This document shows positions 6,758-12,966 of a stretch of 32,102 nucleotides of DNA, in pieces. The notes below the pieces were generated by a model that saw only the letters and a program-made list of their open reading frames with translations, had not been told where the DNA came from and ran no database searches. Where the stretch lies: the NCBI GenBank assembly GCA_002762705.1, contig PCVE01000041.1:1-32102 (forward strand), written 5' to 3'. The position numbers and the translations under genes were made by a program. Position 1 is the stretch's first letter, and the number at the start of each line of letters is the position of its first letter. This DNA is from Candidatus Woesearchaeota archaeon CG11_big_fil_rev_8_21_14_0_20_43_8 (GTDB lineage Archaea; Nanobdellota; Nanobdellia; Woesearchaeales; CG08-08-20-14).

Positions 6758-8149
6758 TTAGCGATCCAGCTCTTCCTGATAGATCGAACAGACCTTTGCT
6801 GCGATCTTCTTTGGTATGGTATCAGATGTATGCAATGTCATAAATTCATTGTGGAGCTCATCTTCTCGTTCCATGGCTTCTTTTAAGAATTTGCGTTTGA
6901 ATTGTGAGATGAGATAGCCTTTCGCGCCTCTTTTATATGCGAGATAAAATGCATATAGCATCTCATCTCTTCCAAGACCTGAATAATCATATGGTTTCAT
7001 ATTGTTGTTGTCTTCATTGAAGATTGAAAAATAGCTTTTGTTCTCCTTTGTGAACATGTCTTTTCTGATGTTGATGCTTTTTGGGTCAATGCCAAGTGCT
7101 CTTATCATGACGTATATCCTTGCGCATTTTGAACATGAATGGCACCATCGAGAGTTCTTTGCGGTGTTTGAGTCTGCGAAACAGGACATCTGGTATTTCG
7201 CATAGGCAGGATAACGCTGATGCAAAATTTTTATGATCGCAAGTTCATGCAATGGTTCGACTAAAGACATGGCGGAGACCTGCTTTGTGAGTATATGGAG
7301 CATCTTGCTCAGTTCAAATGTCCATGGCTTTGACTGATCATATACGGGATTCATGCGAAATCCTTCTTCAGTCAGATAGTGTTCAGAACAACTGGCCTCA
7401 TTTCCGAAAACAATGTGCTTTGCATGAAAATAATGGGTGAAAGGAAGCATAAGGAGGGCATATTCAGTCAATTGCGTCGCCCAGCCGATGTCTGGCTTGC
7501 AGAGATTGAAATATTCCGGATATCTGGTCACTCCCAGCATATTCTCGATTCTGTATACTTCTTTTCCGAACTCTTTTGATAATTCATCTACAAGATCATT
7601 CTTATGCTTGATCTCATACATATTCTGGATCTCTTGTTTGGTCTCATCCATATATTTGATATCTGGCTCTTGGACATACACTAAAACAGGATCAAGTCCG
7701 ATCTCTTCAGAGACCGCAAAATTAAGGAGACTTTCCTTTCCAAATGTAAATAGGATGACTGATCGGTCTTTATTTCTTGGATTGTAATTTGGAAGTTTTA
7801 CCCTATGCGAATCGAATTTATAGTTCATGTTGATAAATGATCTTAACGATGGCAGATTGGGATTTCCAGCTGAGTCATTGCTAAAAGGGATGTAATTCAG
7901 TACAGGATTTAAGAGCAATGATTTCAAAACGGGTGAATTCATCTCATATCTGATATTCTCCTTGTCCATAAGTAAAGGCAATGTCTGTGTTGCAAGAAAG
8001 ATAAAGTTTTCAATAGTCTCTTTTTTTATTGGGCTTGGAAATCGGTCCCAGACTTCTTGGGGATAGGTTATATTGAAGAATTCTTTATTGACTTTCACTC
8101 GAAATCCATTCTTATTAATCTTATATGCTATATGTATATCTTCAATCAT
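6758..8149 (-). CDS. PP-loop ATP-binding family protein, MurL-like
   Basis: A 463-residue protein with a variant PP-loop, VILFTFGKESLL, near residues 131-142, corresponding to the SGGxDS ATP-pyrophosphatase motif. Further on is a cysteine cluster CHSCSKCARIYVMIRALG near residue 338. This combination is reminiscent of the adenine-nucleotide alpha-hydrolase-like family containing the bacterial MurL epimerase, where a C-x-x-C-x-x-C element follows the PP-loop domain. Archaea lack murein, so the substrate is probably different. The start at 8149 has a TATA box (minus-strand CTTTTTAAACTTATC at 8167-8181) about 26 bases upstream and no ribosome binding site, so the mRNA is probably leaderless. The family assignment rests on motif resemblance. 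Confidence 0.6.
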   Translation of the reverse strand: MIEDIHIAYKINKNGFRVKVNKEFFNITYPQEVWDRFPSPIKKETIENFIFLATQTLPLLMDKENIRYEMNSPVLKSLLLNPVLNYIPFSNDSAGNPNLPSLRSFINMNYKFDSHRVKLPNYNPRNKDRSVILFTFGKESLLNFAVSEEIGLDPVLVYVQEPDIKYMDETKQEIQNMYEIKHKNDLVDELSKEFGKEVYRIENMLGVTRYPEYFNLCKPDIGWATQLTEYALLMLPFTHYFHAKHIVFGNEASCSEHYLTEEGFRMNPVYDQSKPWTFELSKMLHILTKQVSAMSLVEPLHELAIIKILHQRYPAYAKYQMSCFADSNTAKNSRWCHSCSKCARIYVMIRALGIDPKSINIRKDMFTKENKSYFSIFNEDNNNMKPYDYSGLGRDEMLYAFYLAYKRGAKGYLISQFKRKFLKEAMEREDELHNEFMTLHTSDTIPKKIAAKVCSIYQEELDR

Positions 8150-8166
8150 TGGATTTTCAATGATTG

Positions 8167-8181
8167 ATAAGTTTAAAAAGA
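8167..8181 (-). promoter_or_regulatory. TATA box of the PP-loop gene
   Basis: CTTTTTAAACTTATC, read on the minus strand, is centred about 26 bases before ATG 8149. It lies immediately downstream of the repeated tRNA trailer region, so the trailer ends where this promoter begins. Confidence 0.55.
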
Positions 8182-8228
8182 TTCACTTTTCTCTGTCGTG
8201 TCATTGTCAATATGCAATCCTGATAGCA

Positions 8229-8371
8229 AAGTGCGAAACGCACCTCCGAAGCTACTCTCGTAAGCAAAGCTTACGGAGCATTGTGACTTTGTCACAATAC
8301 AGCGGAAATCGAAAACCAAAGGTTTTCGAGTTGATAAGCTTCGCTTATCAAAAATGTAGATGGGGTTGGGA
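8229..8371 (-). repeat. tRNA trailer repeat, long copy with four hairpin insertions
   Basis: This is the expanded copy of the short trailer at 8422-8489. Shared blocks appear in the same order: AAGTGCG...CGCACCTCCGAAGC, then TACAGCGG, then AAAATGTAGATGGGGTTGGGA (plus strand). Relative to the short copy, two segments are added. The first carries hairpins 8259-8275 (stem 7, loop AAA) and 8280-8298 (stem 8, loop TTT). The second carries hairpins 8309-8329 (stem 9, loop AAA) and 8331-8351 (stem 9, loop TTC). The shared GTGCG-AAA-CGCAC at 8231-8243 is itself a 5-bp triloop hairpin. Confidence 0.85.
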
Positions 8372-8400
8372 AGAATCGCATAATATCTTGTTCGAATCTC
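8360..8400 (-). pseudogene. tRNA-Pro 3' end fragment
   Basis: On the minus strand this segment ends in CAACCCCA, identical to the acceptor 3' strand and discriminator of the complete tRNA-Pro next door, and contains TTCGAAC as in a T loop. The matching T stem is disturbed and no 5' half directly precedes it. It is either a decayed copy or the distant 3' partner of the 5' fragment at 8650-8754. It is followed by the long trailer repeat. Confidence 0.4.
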
Positions 8401-8421
8401 TTCAACAATTGAAACAATCCC

Positions 8422-8489
8422 AAGTGCGCTTGAGCCGAAGGCGAAACGCACCTCCGAAGCTACAGCGGAAAATGTAGATGGGGTTGGGA
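8422..8489 (-). repeat. tRNA trailer repeat, short copy
   Basis: The compact version of the trailer, overlapping the tRNA-Pro 3' end. A 21-base block (8469-8489) is identical to 8351-8371 of the long copy. Against that copy, GTGCG-AAA-CGCAC is interrupted here by an extra 15 bases containing GCC-GAA-GGC. Both paired-hairpin insertions are missing, showing the probable pre-insertion state. Confidence 0.8.
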
Positions 8490-8492
8490 GGA

Positions 8493-8569
8493 CTTTCGGT
8501 GAACTGTGAGTTGCCAGCTATGAGCTGTGATTTTTATCCACAGCCCATGGCTCACGGCCCAAAGCTCAT
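8493..8569 (-). other. putative intron or insertion in tRNA-Pro T loop
   Basis: About 77 bases separate the two halves of the T loop. The segment is self-complementary: CTGTG/CACAG closes a 9-base loop, TGAGC pairs with GCTCA, and AGCC-ATG-GGCT is a small triloop hairpin. GAGC/GCTC-type words recur. It is either an intron removed by the tRNA splicing endonuclease or a palindromic insertion that kills the gene. Exact ends are uncertain by one or two bases. Confidence 0.5.
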
Positions 8570-8602
8570 TTCGAACCCCCGATCACACGGCCCCCAGCCG
8601 CA

Positions 8603-8630
8603 TATCATAGCCAAACTAGACCACAACCCC
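8603..8630 (-). repeat. 28-bp direct repeat, tRNA-Pro 5' end (copy 2)
   Basis: The 28 bases at 8603-8630 are identical to 8727-8754 and cover tRNA positions 1-26. The identity stops exactly at the base of the anticodon stem, where the two copies diverge. Confidence 0.9.
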
Positions 8631-8649
8631 ATAAATAAAAGGCATCATT

Positions 8650-8754
8650 CTGTTTTCGGCTGGGCTTTATCCCCAGTCGCACATTGTACCGCAGGTACAA
8701 TGCACCGCAACCGCAGGTTGCGCGAGTATCATAGCCAAACTAGACCACAACCCC
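8650..8754 (-). pseudogene. tRNA-Pro 5' half with hairpin insertions
   Basis: The minus strand from 8754 repeats the first 28 bases of the complete tRNA-Pro and continues into CTCGC, a plausible anticodon-stem 5' strand. Two triloop hairpins follow, at 8706-8722 (stem 7, loop TGC on this strand) and 8682-8702 (stem 9, same loop), then a T-arm-like CTGGG-7-CCCAG. No CAACCCC acceptor partner follows before the next tRNA begins. It is therefore a decayed tRNA, a 5' half of a split tRNA, or a tRNA whose 3' end is at 8360. A TATA box lies about 30 bases upstream, so it is probably transcribed. Confidence 0.45.
8727..8754 (-). repeat. 28-bp direct repeat, tRNA-Pro 5' end (copy 1)
   Basis: Identical to 8603-8630; marks the start of the upstream tRNA-like unit. 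Confidence 0.9.
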
Positions 8755-8775
8755 GTGGTTATTAGAAGAAATATG

Positions 8776-8790
8776 TCTGATTTATAATAG
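8776..8790 (-). promoter_or_regulatory. TATA box before the tRNA-Pro repeats
   Basis: ACTATTATAAATCAG, read on the minus strand, is centred about 29-30 bases before G 8754, near the spacing used by archaeal promoters. It overlaps the last codons of the GNAT gene. The complete tRNA-Pro at 8630 has no equally good box at the right distance, so both units may share this promoter. Confidence 0.45.
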
Positions 8791-9417
8791 TTTCTCAAGA
8801 AAAGCGCCCATTACAATAGTCCCTGAACCATCCGCCCAAGCAGGGCCAAAATGGGCTATACGTAAGAATCCAAGTGCCTCATAAAGATACTGGGATGGAC
8901 TGACATCCCAGCAGTTGACAAAGGCAGCGATGCTTCCCTGTTCTTTAGCTGACTCCAGCCTTTTTTTCACAAGGGCTTTTCCGATTCCATGCCGCCTGTA
9001 TTCTGGGTGTACACACATCATAGCCAACTGGACATCTTTTTCCTTTATCTTATATCTCTTATCATTGAACTCATTTGGAAATTGTTCATAAAAGACTTTG
9101 CAGTCGGGGCCATCTCCTCTTGAATAAGCGTAGAGGTCGCCTTTTATCTCTCGTTCGATAGTATAAAAATCTGATGTGATGTAATCATTTGTCCTTTTTA
9201 CATAGAATCTAATCATTGGATCTGAATCTGGAAAAGTATGTGTACCAAATCCGATCACATTTCTTTTGATTGTAGATACAAATGTGGTCTCAGTTGTATA
9301 GAATCTTCGAAGGTAATCTTCATTTTGTCTATAATAACTATCTGACCTGTTGAAACACAATTGTTCTATAGATAAGACCTCATCAATGTCATCTGGCTCA
9401 AAAGGACGGATTATCAT
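8782..9417 (-). CDS. GNAT family N-acetyltransferase
   Basis: A 211-residue acetyltransferase. It begins with IIRPFEPDDIDEVLSIEQLCF, the usual first strand and helix of GNAT proteins. It then has the acetyl-CoA binding motif A, MMCVHPEYRRHGIGKALVKKRLE (R-x-x-G-I-G-x-A), and motif B near YLYEALGF. About 80 residues between strand 3 and motif A are longer than in RimI, so this is a different subfamily and the substrate is not predictable. I chose ATG 9417: a TATA box (minus-strand AGTCTTATAAATCC) is centred 26 bases upstream and no binding site is present, consistent with a leaderless mRNA. The frame extends only to a TTG at 9423. Confidence 0.85.
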   Translation of the reverse strand: MIIRPFEPDDIDEVLSIEQLCFNRSDSYYRQNEDYLRRFYTTETTFVSTIKRNVIGFGTHTFPDSDPMIRFYVKRTNDYITSDFYTIEREIKGDLYAYSRGDGPDCKVFYEQFPNEFNDKRYKIKEKDVQLAMMCVHPEYRRHGIGKALVKKRLESAKEQGSIAAFVNCWDVSPSQYLYEALGFLRIAHFGPAWADGSGTIVMGAFLEKLL

Positions 9418-9503
9418 ATGCAAGGGATTCTTGGCGGATTTATAAGACTTGCTTAAGAAACAACCGTGTCGAAAGAGATTCTAAGCCATGTATTTAAGAG
9501 GTA

Positions 9504-10535
9504 TTACTTTTTCTTCTTCCTGCTAGATTTCTTCTGTTCGACCACGATCTTAGTGTCATCAGATACCTTCACTTCCTTGATCCTTTCATACAGGCTGTCT
9601 TTCTTCTTCTTGAGTATCTCATATAATGTCAGGAGAGTGATGAAAGCGCCTGCGATCGCCGAGATGATCACTATGTTATCTTTTATCTTGGCAAGAAGCG
9701 GCCTTTTCTTCGCGTTCTCTATCTTGTTCTTCTGGTCTTTATATTCGGTCGTTGCCTGGATCATGTTTATCTTAGCCTGGTCGACATTTCCGCTGGCGAC
9801 AGCGGCCTGCGCAGCCATGATCATCTTTTTTAGGTCTGTAAGTGTGATCTCGCTGACATCATAGTCTTCTTTTATAGATATATATCTTTCATCCAGCGCA
9901 TTGTATTCTTCAGTGAGATTAGCAAGTTGTTTATCATATGAATCAAGAAGATCCTGCTTCGCTTTTTCATCAGCAAGTCGCTTCTTCTCTGCGTCATCTT
10001 TCTGCTTCTCAAGATCGATCTCTGCCTGAGGCACGGTTATGTTGATACTGTCATAGAATAATTCATCTCCGATGCGCATAGTCAGGAGTATCGTACCGGT
10101 ATCTGCGAACCTGCCATTCACAATGAGTTTTCCAGTCGCATTGACTGCAAGGCTCTTCAATGGCACGGCATTATATGTCGCGAACCCTCGTCCGATGACG
10201 ATAGGGATAAGATTCTTCAGTTCGACGTTGCCTGTGTTCTTCACAGAAATCGTGACAAGAACATCGCCTTTTTCGGCTGCTTTTGGAGTTATACTGACAA
10301 CTTCAAAGCTTTCGACAGGGACAAAAACTTGCTCTGTGATGTTCTTTGTCAGATTTTCCACAATAGAAACTGGTTCTTCTATGACAGGCACAGTCTCATT
10401 CATGATTGGCAGTACAGATGAATTCTCAATCACAGAACTGTTCTCGAGAGTAGAATTATCAGCAAGCGAAGATAAAGATCCGATGACAACAATTACCCAC
10501 AACACATTCAAAGCGAATATCTGGTGCTTATTCAT
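9504..10535 (-). CDS. exported membrane-anchored protein with CARDB-like domain and coiled coil
   Basis: A 343-residue protein with a signal peptide at residues 5-24. A low-complexity segment follows, with many N-x-S/T sequons (NST, NSS, NSS, NET, NLT, NIT). Next comes an Ig/CARDB-like beta domain (DVLVTISVKNTGNVELKNLIPI) at about 75-170, and a charged coiled coil at 170-275. A transmembrane helix (NIVIISAIAGAFITLLTLYEIL) precedes a lysine-rich tail ending RKKKK, so most of the chain is outside and the C terminus inside. The sequons suggest a glycosylated surface protein, a possible client of the glycan operon at 1-3935. A TATA box (minus-strand CTTTATATC) lies about 27-30 bases upstream. Specific function is unknown. 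Confidence 0.72.
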   Translation of the reverse strand: MNKHQIFALNVLWVIVVIGSLSSLADNSTLENSSVIENSSVLPIMNETVPVIEEPVSIVENLTKNITEQVFVPVESFEVVSITPKAAEKGDVLVTISVKNTGNVELKNLIPIVIGRGFATYNAVPLKSLAVNATGKLIVNGRFADTGTILLTMRIGDELFYDSINITVPQAEIDLEKQKDDAEKKRLADEKAKQDLLDSYDKQLANLTEEYNALDERYISIKEDYDVSEITLTDLKKMIMAAQAAVASGNVDQAKINMIQATTEYKDQKNKIENAKKRPLLAKIKDNIVIISAIAGAFITLLTLYEILKKKKDSLYERIKEVKVSDDTKIVVEQKKSSRKKKK

Positions 10536-10602
10536 ATTACCTAATCCTGTCGCAACTTAGATATAAAGATTGCTTTTTTTAAGTCATTTAGCGGTGAATA
10601 CA

Positions 10603-11382
10603 TCAAAGACCGGCCGGGATATATGGTATTGTCTGCTTGAACTTGTTTTTTTCATGCATGTGGATGACGAACTCGACATCATCGCAAGAGAACCCCCTTT
10701 TGCTTATCGTATCATGATCTTCACGAAGATCAAGATGGCATCTTAGTATCTGGTCTACGATTGGCAGACCTATGTTTACTATGCGTGTTCTCATGATCTG
10801 ATCGGTCTTTCCAAGCCAGGTATCGATGGTCGGCATGCGGTCCTGGATATATTCTGGCGCACCGAGATACCCAGCAAAATGCCTAACTTGCGTCTTGAAA
10901 AGTACACGCAAGGGCTGGATGCTCGCATCAAGCGCATAGATCGGGAACTCTCCAAGTTCATATTCTGTGCGGTTCAAAGTACCAAAGACCATGGCATCGA
11001 GCTTATGTGAATAATCTAGGATAACTGCGCGCTGAACCCTTGAGACCATGTTCGTCATCTGTATAGTATTTCCTTTTTTCTGCCAGGCATCAAGCATAGG
11101 GCGGATGTCATCAATGTAACGATTGGAAAGCCCGATATCATCGCAGATCCTGTTGTATTCATCTGAGCTCCTGTCATGTTCATGATGCGGCAGATGCACA
11201 GCCAGTACATTATTCACACCGACTATCTCTCTTGCAAGATATAACGATGTAGTTGAATCAAGCCCAGTCGATGCACCAATGACTAGTTTCTCTATCCCTG
11301 CAAGTGAAAGATATCTGCGGGTGTTGCCGACACATGTAGAAAGGAAATTCTTTTCATCAAATCTAAGCAATTTCGGTATCAT
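10603..11382 (-). CDS. nadE: NAD synthetase-like amidotransferase/ligase
   Basis: A protein of about 259 residues resembling ammonia-dependent NAD+ synthetase. It has the PP-loop VIGASTGLDSTTSLYLAREI, then GTLNRTEYELGEF, PLRVLFKTQVRHFAGYLGAPEYI, a WLGKTDQ motif and a C-terminal IPYIPAG. The enzyme would convert nicotinate adenine dinucleotide to NAD+ using ATP and ammonia. The PP-loop is unusual: S-T-G-L-D-S replaces the common SGGxDS, so activity needs testing. The start at ATG 11382 overlaps the upstream stop (ATGA) and is preceded by GGTGATC. The longer frame from 11406 lies within the upstream gene. The operon partners are proline dehydrogenase-like and CoaE-like genes. Confidence 0.78.
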   Translation of the reverse strand: MIPKLLRFDEKNFLSTCVGNTRRYLSLAGIEKLVIGASTGLDSTTSLYLAREIVGVNNVLAVHLPHHEHDRSSDEYNRICDDIGLSNRYIDDIRPMLDAWQKKGNTIQMTNMVSRVQRAVILDYSHKLDAMVFGTLNRTEYELGEFPIYALDASIQPLRVLFKTQVRHFAGYLGAPEYIQDRMPTIDTWLGKTDQIMRTRIVNIGLPIVDQILRCHLDLREDHDTISKRGFSCDDVEFVIHMHEKNKFKQTIPYIPAGL

Positions 11383-12017
11383 CTGATCACCTTCTTTATC
11401 AGCCACTTTATGTTCCGAAGTTGAATGGCATGATATATGTTACCATGAAGAACATATTCTTCGATTCCTCCCGTGTGTGACCTGAAATCTTTTCCATATC
11501 CATGCATCACCTGGAGCCTAAGATCTTGGAACATATCAACAAGCATTTGGTCATGCGTCGCGATTTTTACATTGAGATCGTTTTCTAGGCAATATCCAAC
11601 GCACTTGATGAAATTCTCACTGATATCATGGCATTGGCCTTTCGCATTGAACGCGCCTTTTACTATGCGTATATTCGGCTCTGCATTTTTAATGTTCTTG
11701 AGATCATCAATGGTCCTTTGGAGATAAGCCTGAAGACAGATCACAGAATCTGGACATTCAACTTTCACTCTTAAGTATGTCTCTATGGTCTCATCTACTA
11801 TGCTTTCATTTTGCATGTCAAATTCAAGCCTGATACTATATGTCTTAGACCGTTCTACTATTTCATCAAGACCATCTATCGGACAGCGCAAGGCTATCGC
11901 ACTCTTTAGTCCAAGCTTATTCATTGTTAAAAGACATGTTAGATAATCTTTTTTCATTGGATAGATTATATAATCGCCCGCTGTATCTAGCTTCTTAAGA
12001 TTTCTAGAAATCACCAT
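11379..12017 (-). CDS. short proline dehydrogenase-like protein
   Basis: A 212-residue protein with TIM-barrel motifs of proline dehydrogenase: SIRLEFDMQNES, the strand VICLQAYLQRTIDDL, then IRIVKGAFNAKG and NVKIATHDQMLV. Typical enzymes are about 300 residues and end with a Y-x-P-x-G-x-x-W-x-x-Y-x-x-R-R active-site helix. Here the end reads EEYVLHGNIYHAIQLRNIKW, which lacks the paired arginines, so proline oxidation is uncertain. The flavin-binding face may be retained. Its start overlaps the upstream CoaE-like gene by 14 bases and has GAGGATC as binding site. It could be an active variant or a repurposed barrel. Confidence 0.7.
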   Translation of the reverse strand: MVISRNLKKLDTAGDYIIYPMKKDYLTCLLTMNKLGLKSAIALRCPIDGLDEIVERSKTYSIRLEFDMQNESIVDETIETYLRVKVECPDSVICLQAYLQRTIDDLKNIKNAEPNIRIVKGAFNAKGQCHDISENFIKCVGYCLENDLNVKIATHDQMLVDMFQDLRLQVMHGYGKDFRSHTGGIEEYVLHGNIYHAIQLRNIKWLIKKVIR

Positions 12018-12603
12018 TTTTGATCCTCACATATAATCCTGCGACTTCAGATTCAAGTTGTGAAACTGATCCTTCATTGTTGATGACATGATCTGGATTA
12101 CCGTTATTCCCCTGCAACTGTTTCTCGATTACATAGAGGGCCTGCTCATCTGTCAAAATAAAATCGTCACGTCTTTTCGCCCTATCCATAAGAAATTCAG
12201 CCTGTCTCTTGGTGGGCATCTGGATCTCAATTACCTTTTTGCAGTATCTATTCCACTCTCTTTTGTATAATTGTGCTGCTTCAAATATCGTGATTTCATT
12301 ATGTTCTTTTTCAAGTATCGGGATGATGCGTGGTTCAAGATATGAATCTGCGATTTCCCAGAAAGTCTCGATCAAATCCATCTTTTCCAACATGGTTTTC
12401 TTTAGTTCTGTTCGGTCAATCTTCCCAAGAGTGTCAAGTATCGAATCACCAAATAAACACAGGATTTCCTCTTTGAGGTCAACATATGCACCCTTTAGAT
12501 AGTCATCAGTCCGTATCAGTGTGGCACCGTGCATCTTAAACATCTCCGCGACAAGACTTTTTCCAGTGCAGATACCTCCAGTGAGTCCGTATAGCATAAA
12601 CAT
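12004..12603 (-). CDS. coaE: dephospho-CoA kinase, bacterial CoaE-like
   Basis: A 199-residue P-loop kinase: LYGLTGGICTGKSLVAEMF at residues 4-22, the acidic IRTDDYLKG after strand 2 and GDSILDTLGKIDRTELKK, all in CoaE order. HVINNEGSVSQLESEV matches the C-terminal D/N-N-x-G-S-x-x-x-L. The reaction would be ATP-dependent phosphorylation of dephospho-CoA, the last step of CoA synthesis. Many archaea use an unrelated GTP-dependent kinase, so a CoaE-type enzyme here suggests bacterial ancestry or another small-molecule kinase. The start is ATG 12603 or 12597. It heads a three-gene operon and diverges from the gene at 12681. Confidence 0.72.
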   Translation of the reverse strand: MFMLYGLTGGICTGKSLVAEMFKMHGATLIRTDDYLKGAYVDLKEEILCLFGDSILDTLGKIDRTELKKTMLEKMDLIETFWEIADSYLEPRIIPILEKEHNEITIFEAAQLYKREWNRYCKKVIEIQMPTKRQAEFLMDRAKRRDDFILTDEQALYVIEKQLQGNNGNPDHVINNEGSVSQLESEVAGLYVRIKNGDF

Positions 12604-12645
12604 AGTGTGTTCTCAACACTAATAAACCTTTCGTTTTTAAGGCCG

Positions 12646-12660
12646 TTAATTATTTAATTT
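12646..12660 (+). promoter_or_regulatory. TATA box of YjjX-like gene
   Basis: TTAATTATTTAATTT is centred about 27 bases before ATG 12681. No ribosome binding site precedes that ATG, consistent with a leaderless transcript. A short 5-bp triloop hairpin, GTGTT-CTC-AACAC, lies at 12607-12619 next to the divergent start. Confidence 0.5.
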
Positions 12661-12680
12661 GACAGAGATCACATCCACCT

Positions 12681-12962
12681 ATGAGAATTGGAGTGACATC
12701 AGAAAGCAAGATAAAGCTTGACGCAGTCAGGACTGTATTTCCTGGTGACACAATTCTTGGTTATAAGACAAATTCCAAAGTCGGCGAGCAACCAGTAGGG
12801 CATGATACAATAAATGGCGCCTTGAATCGCGCGCTTGATCTTGAATCAAAGACAAAAGACCCTCACCTGAGCCTTTCAGGAATACCTAGACAAAAATACA
12901 TCGAAGCATCATTAGATCTTCTCTGGAGATCATTCAGTGACAACCCTGGAATCTCAGAATAA
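12681..12962 (+). CDS. short YjjX/DUF84-like protein, probably truncated
   Basis: A 93-residue protein. Its first ~55 residues match the start of the inosine/xanthosine triphosphatase (YjjX, DUF84) family: GVTSESKIKLDAVRTVF, then SKVGEQPVGHDTINGALNRA, equivalent to S-G-V-x-x-Q-P-x-G-x-E-T-x-x-G-A-x-N-R-A. Family members are about 170 residues and continue with the catalytic V-G-x-E-G-G region, absent here. The tail (SLSGIPRQKYIEASLDLLWR) has no evident relation. It may be a degenerate gene or an evolved minimal protein. The stop lies five bases from the end of the converging aminotransferase gene. Confidence 0.55.
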   Translation: MRIGVTSESKIKLDAVRTVFPGDTILGYKTNSKVGEQPVGHDTINGALNRALDLESKTKDPHLSLSGIPRQKYIEASLDLLWRSFSDNPGISE

Positions 12963-12966
12963 GAGT

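Larger units (their letters stand above)
8479..8630 (-). tRNA. tRNA-Pro(GGG) interrupted in the T loop
   Basis: Reading the minus strand, GGGGTTG (8630-8624) pairs perfectly with CAACCCC (8486-8480), with discriminator A at 8479. The D arm GTCTAGTTTGGCTATGAT has the usual GTC/GAT stem and GG. The anticodon arm is TGCGG-CTGGGGG-CCGTG, with anticodon GGG at 8595-8593, and the variable loop is TGATC. The T stem GGGGG (8580-8576) pairs with CCTCC (8491-8487, one G-U). The T loop starts TTCGAA (8575-8570) but is then broken by about 77 bases (8569-8493) before the last loop base. Without the insert the RNA is 75 nt, a normal tRNA. CCA is not encoded. Insertion near position 59/60 matches a known non-canonical archaeal intron site. 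I did not verify a bulge-helix-bulge. Confidence 0.65.

Noticed and set aside
8073-8477. 134-residue plus-strand open frame
   Set aside because: It runs through the start of the PP-loop gene and through the hairpin-rich tRNA trailers. Its composition follows those palindromes, so it is a by-product of noncoding structure.
8229-8754. CRISPR-like array
   Set aside because: The repeats are only two 28-mers and two trailer copies, with unequal distances and no spacers; they are explained by tRNA duplication.
8478-8765. 95-residue plus-strand open frame opposite the tRNA-Pro region
   Set aside because: The translated repeats are simply the reverse complement of the duplicated tRNA; no ribosome binding site or TATA box precedes it.
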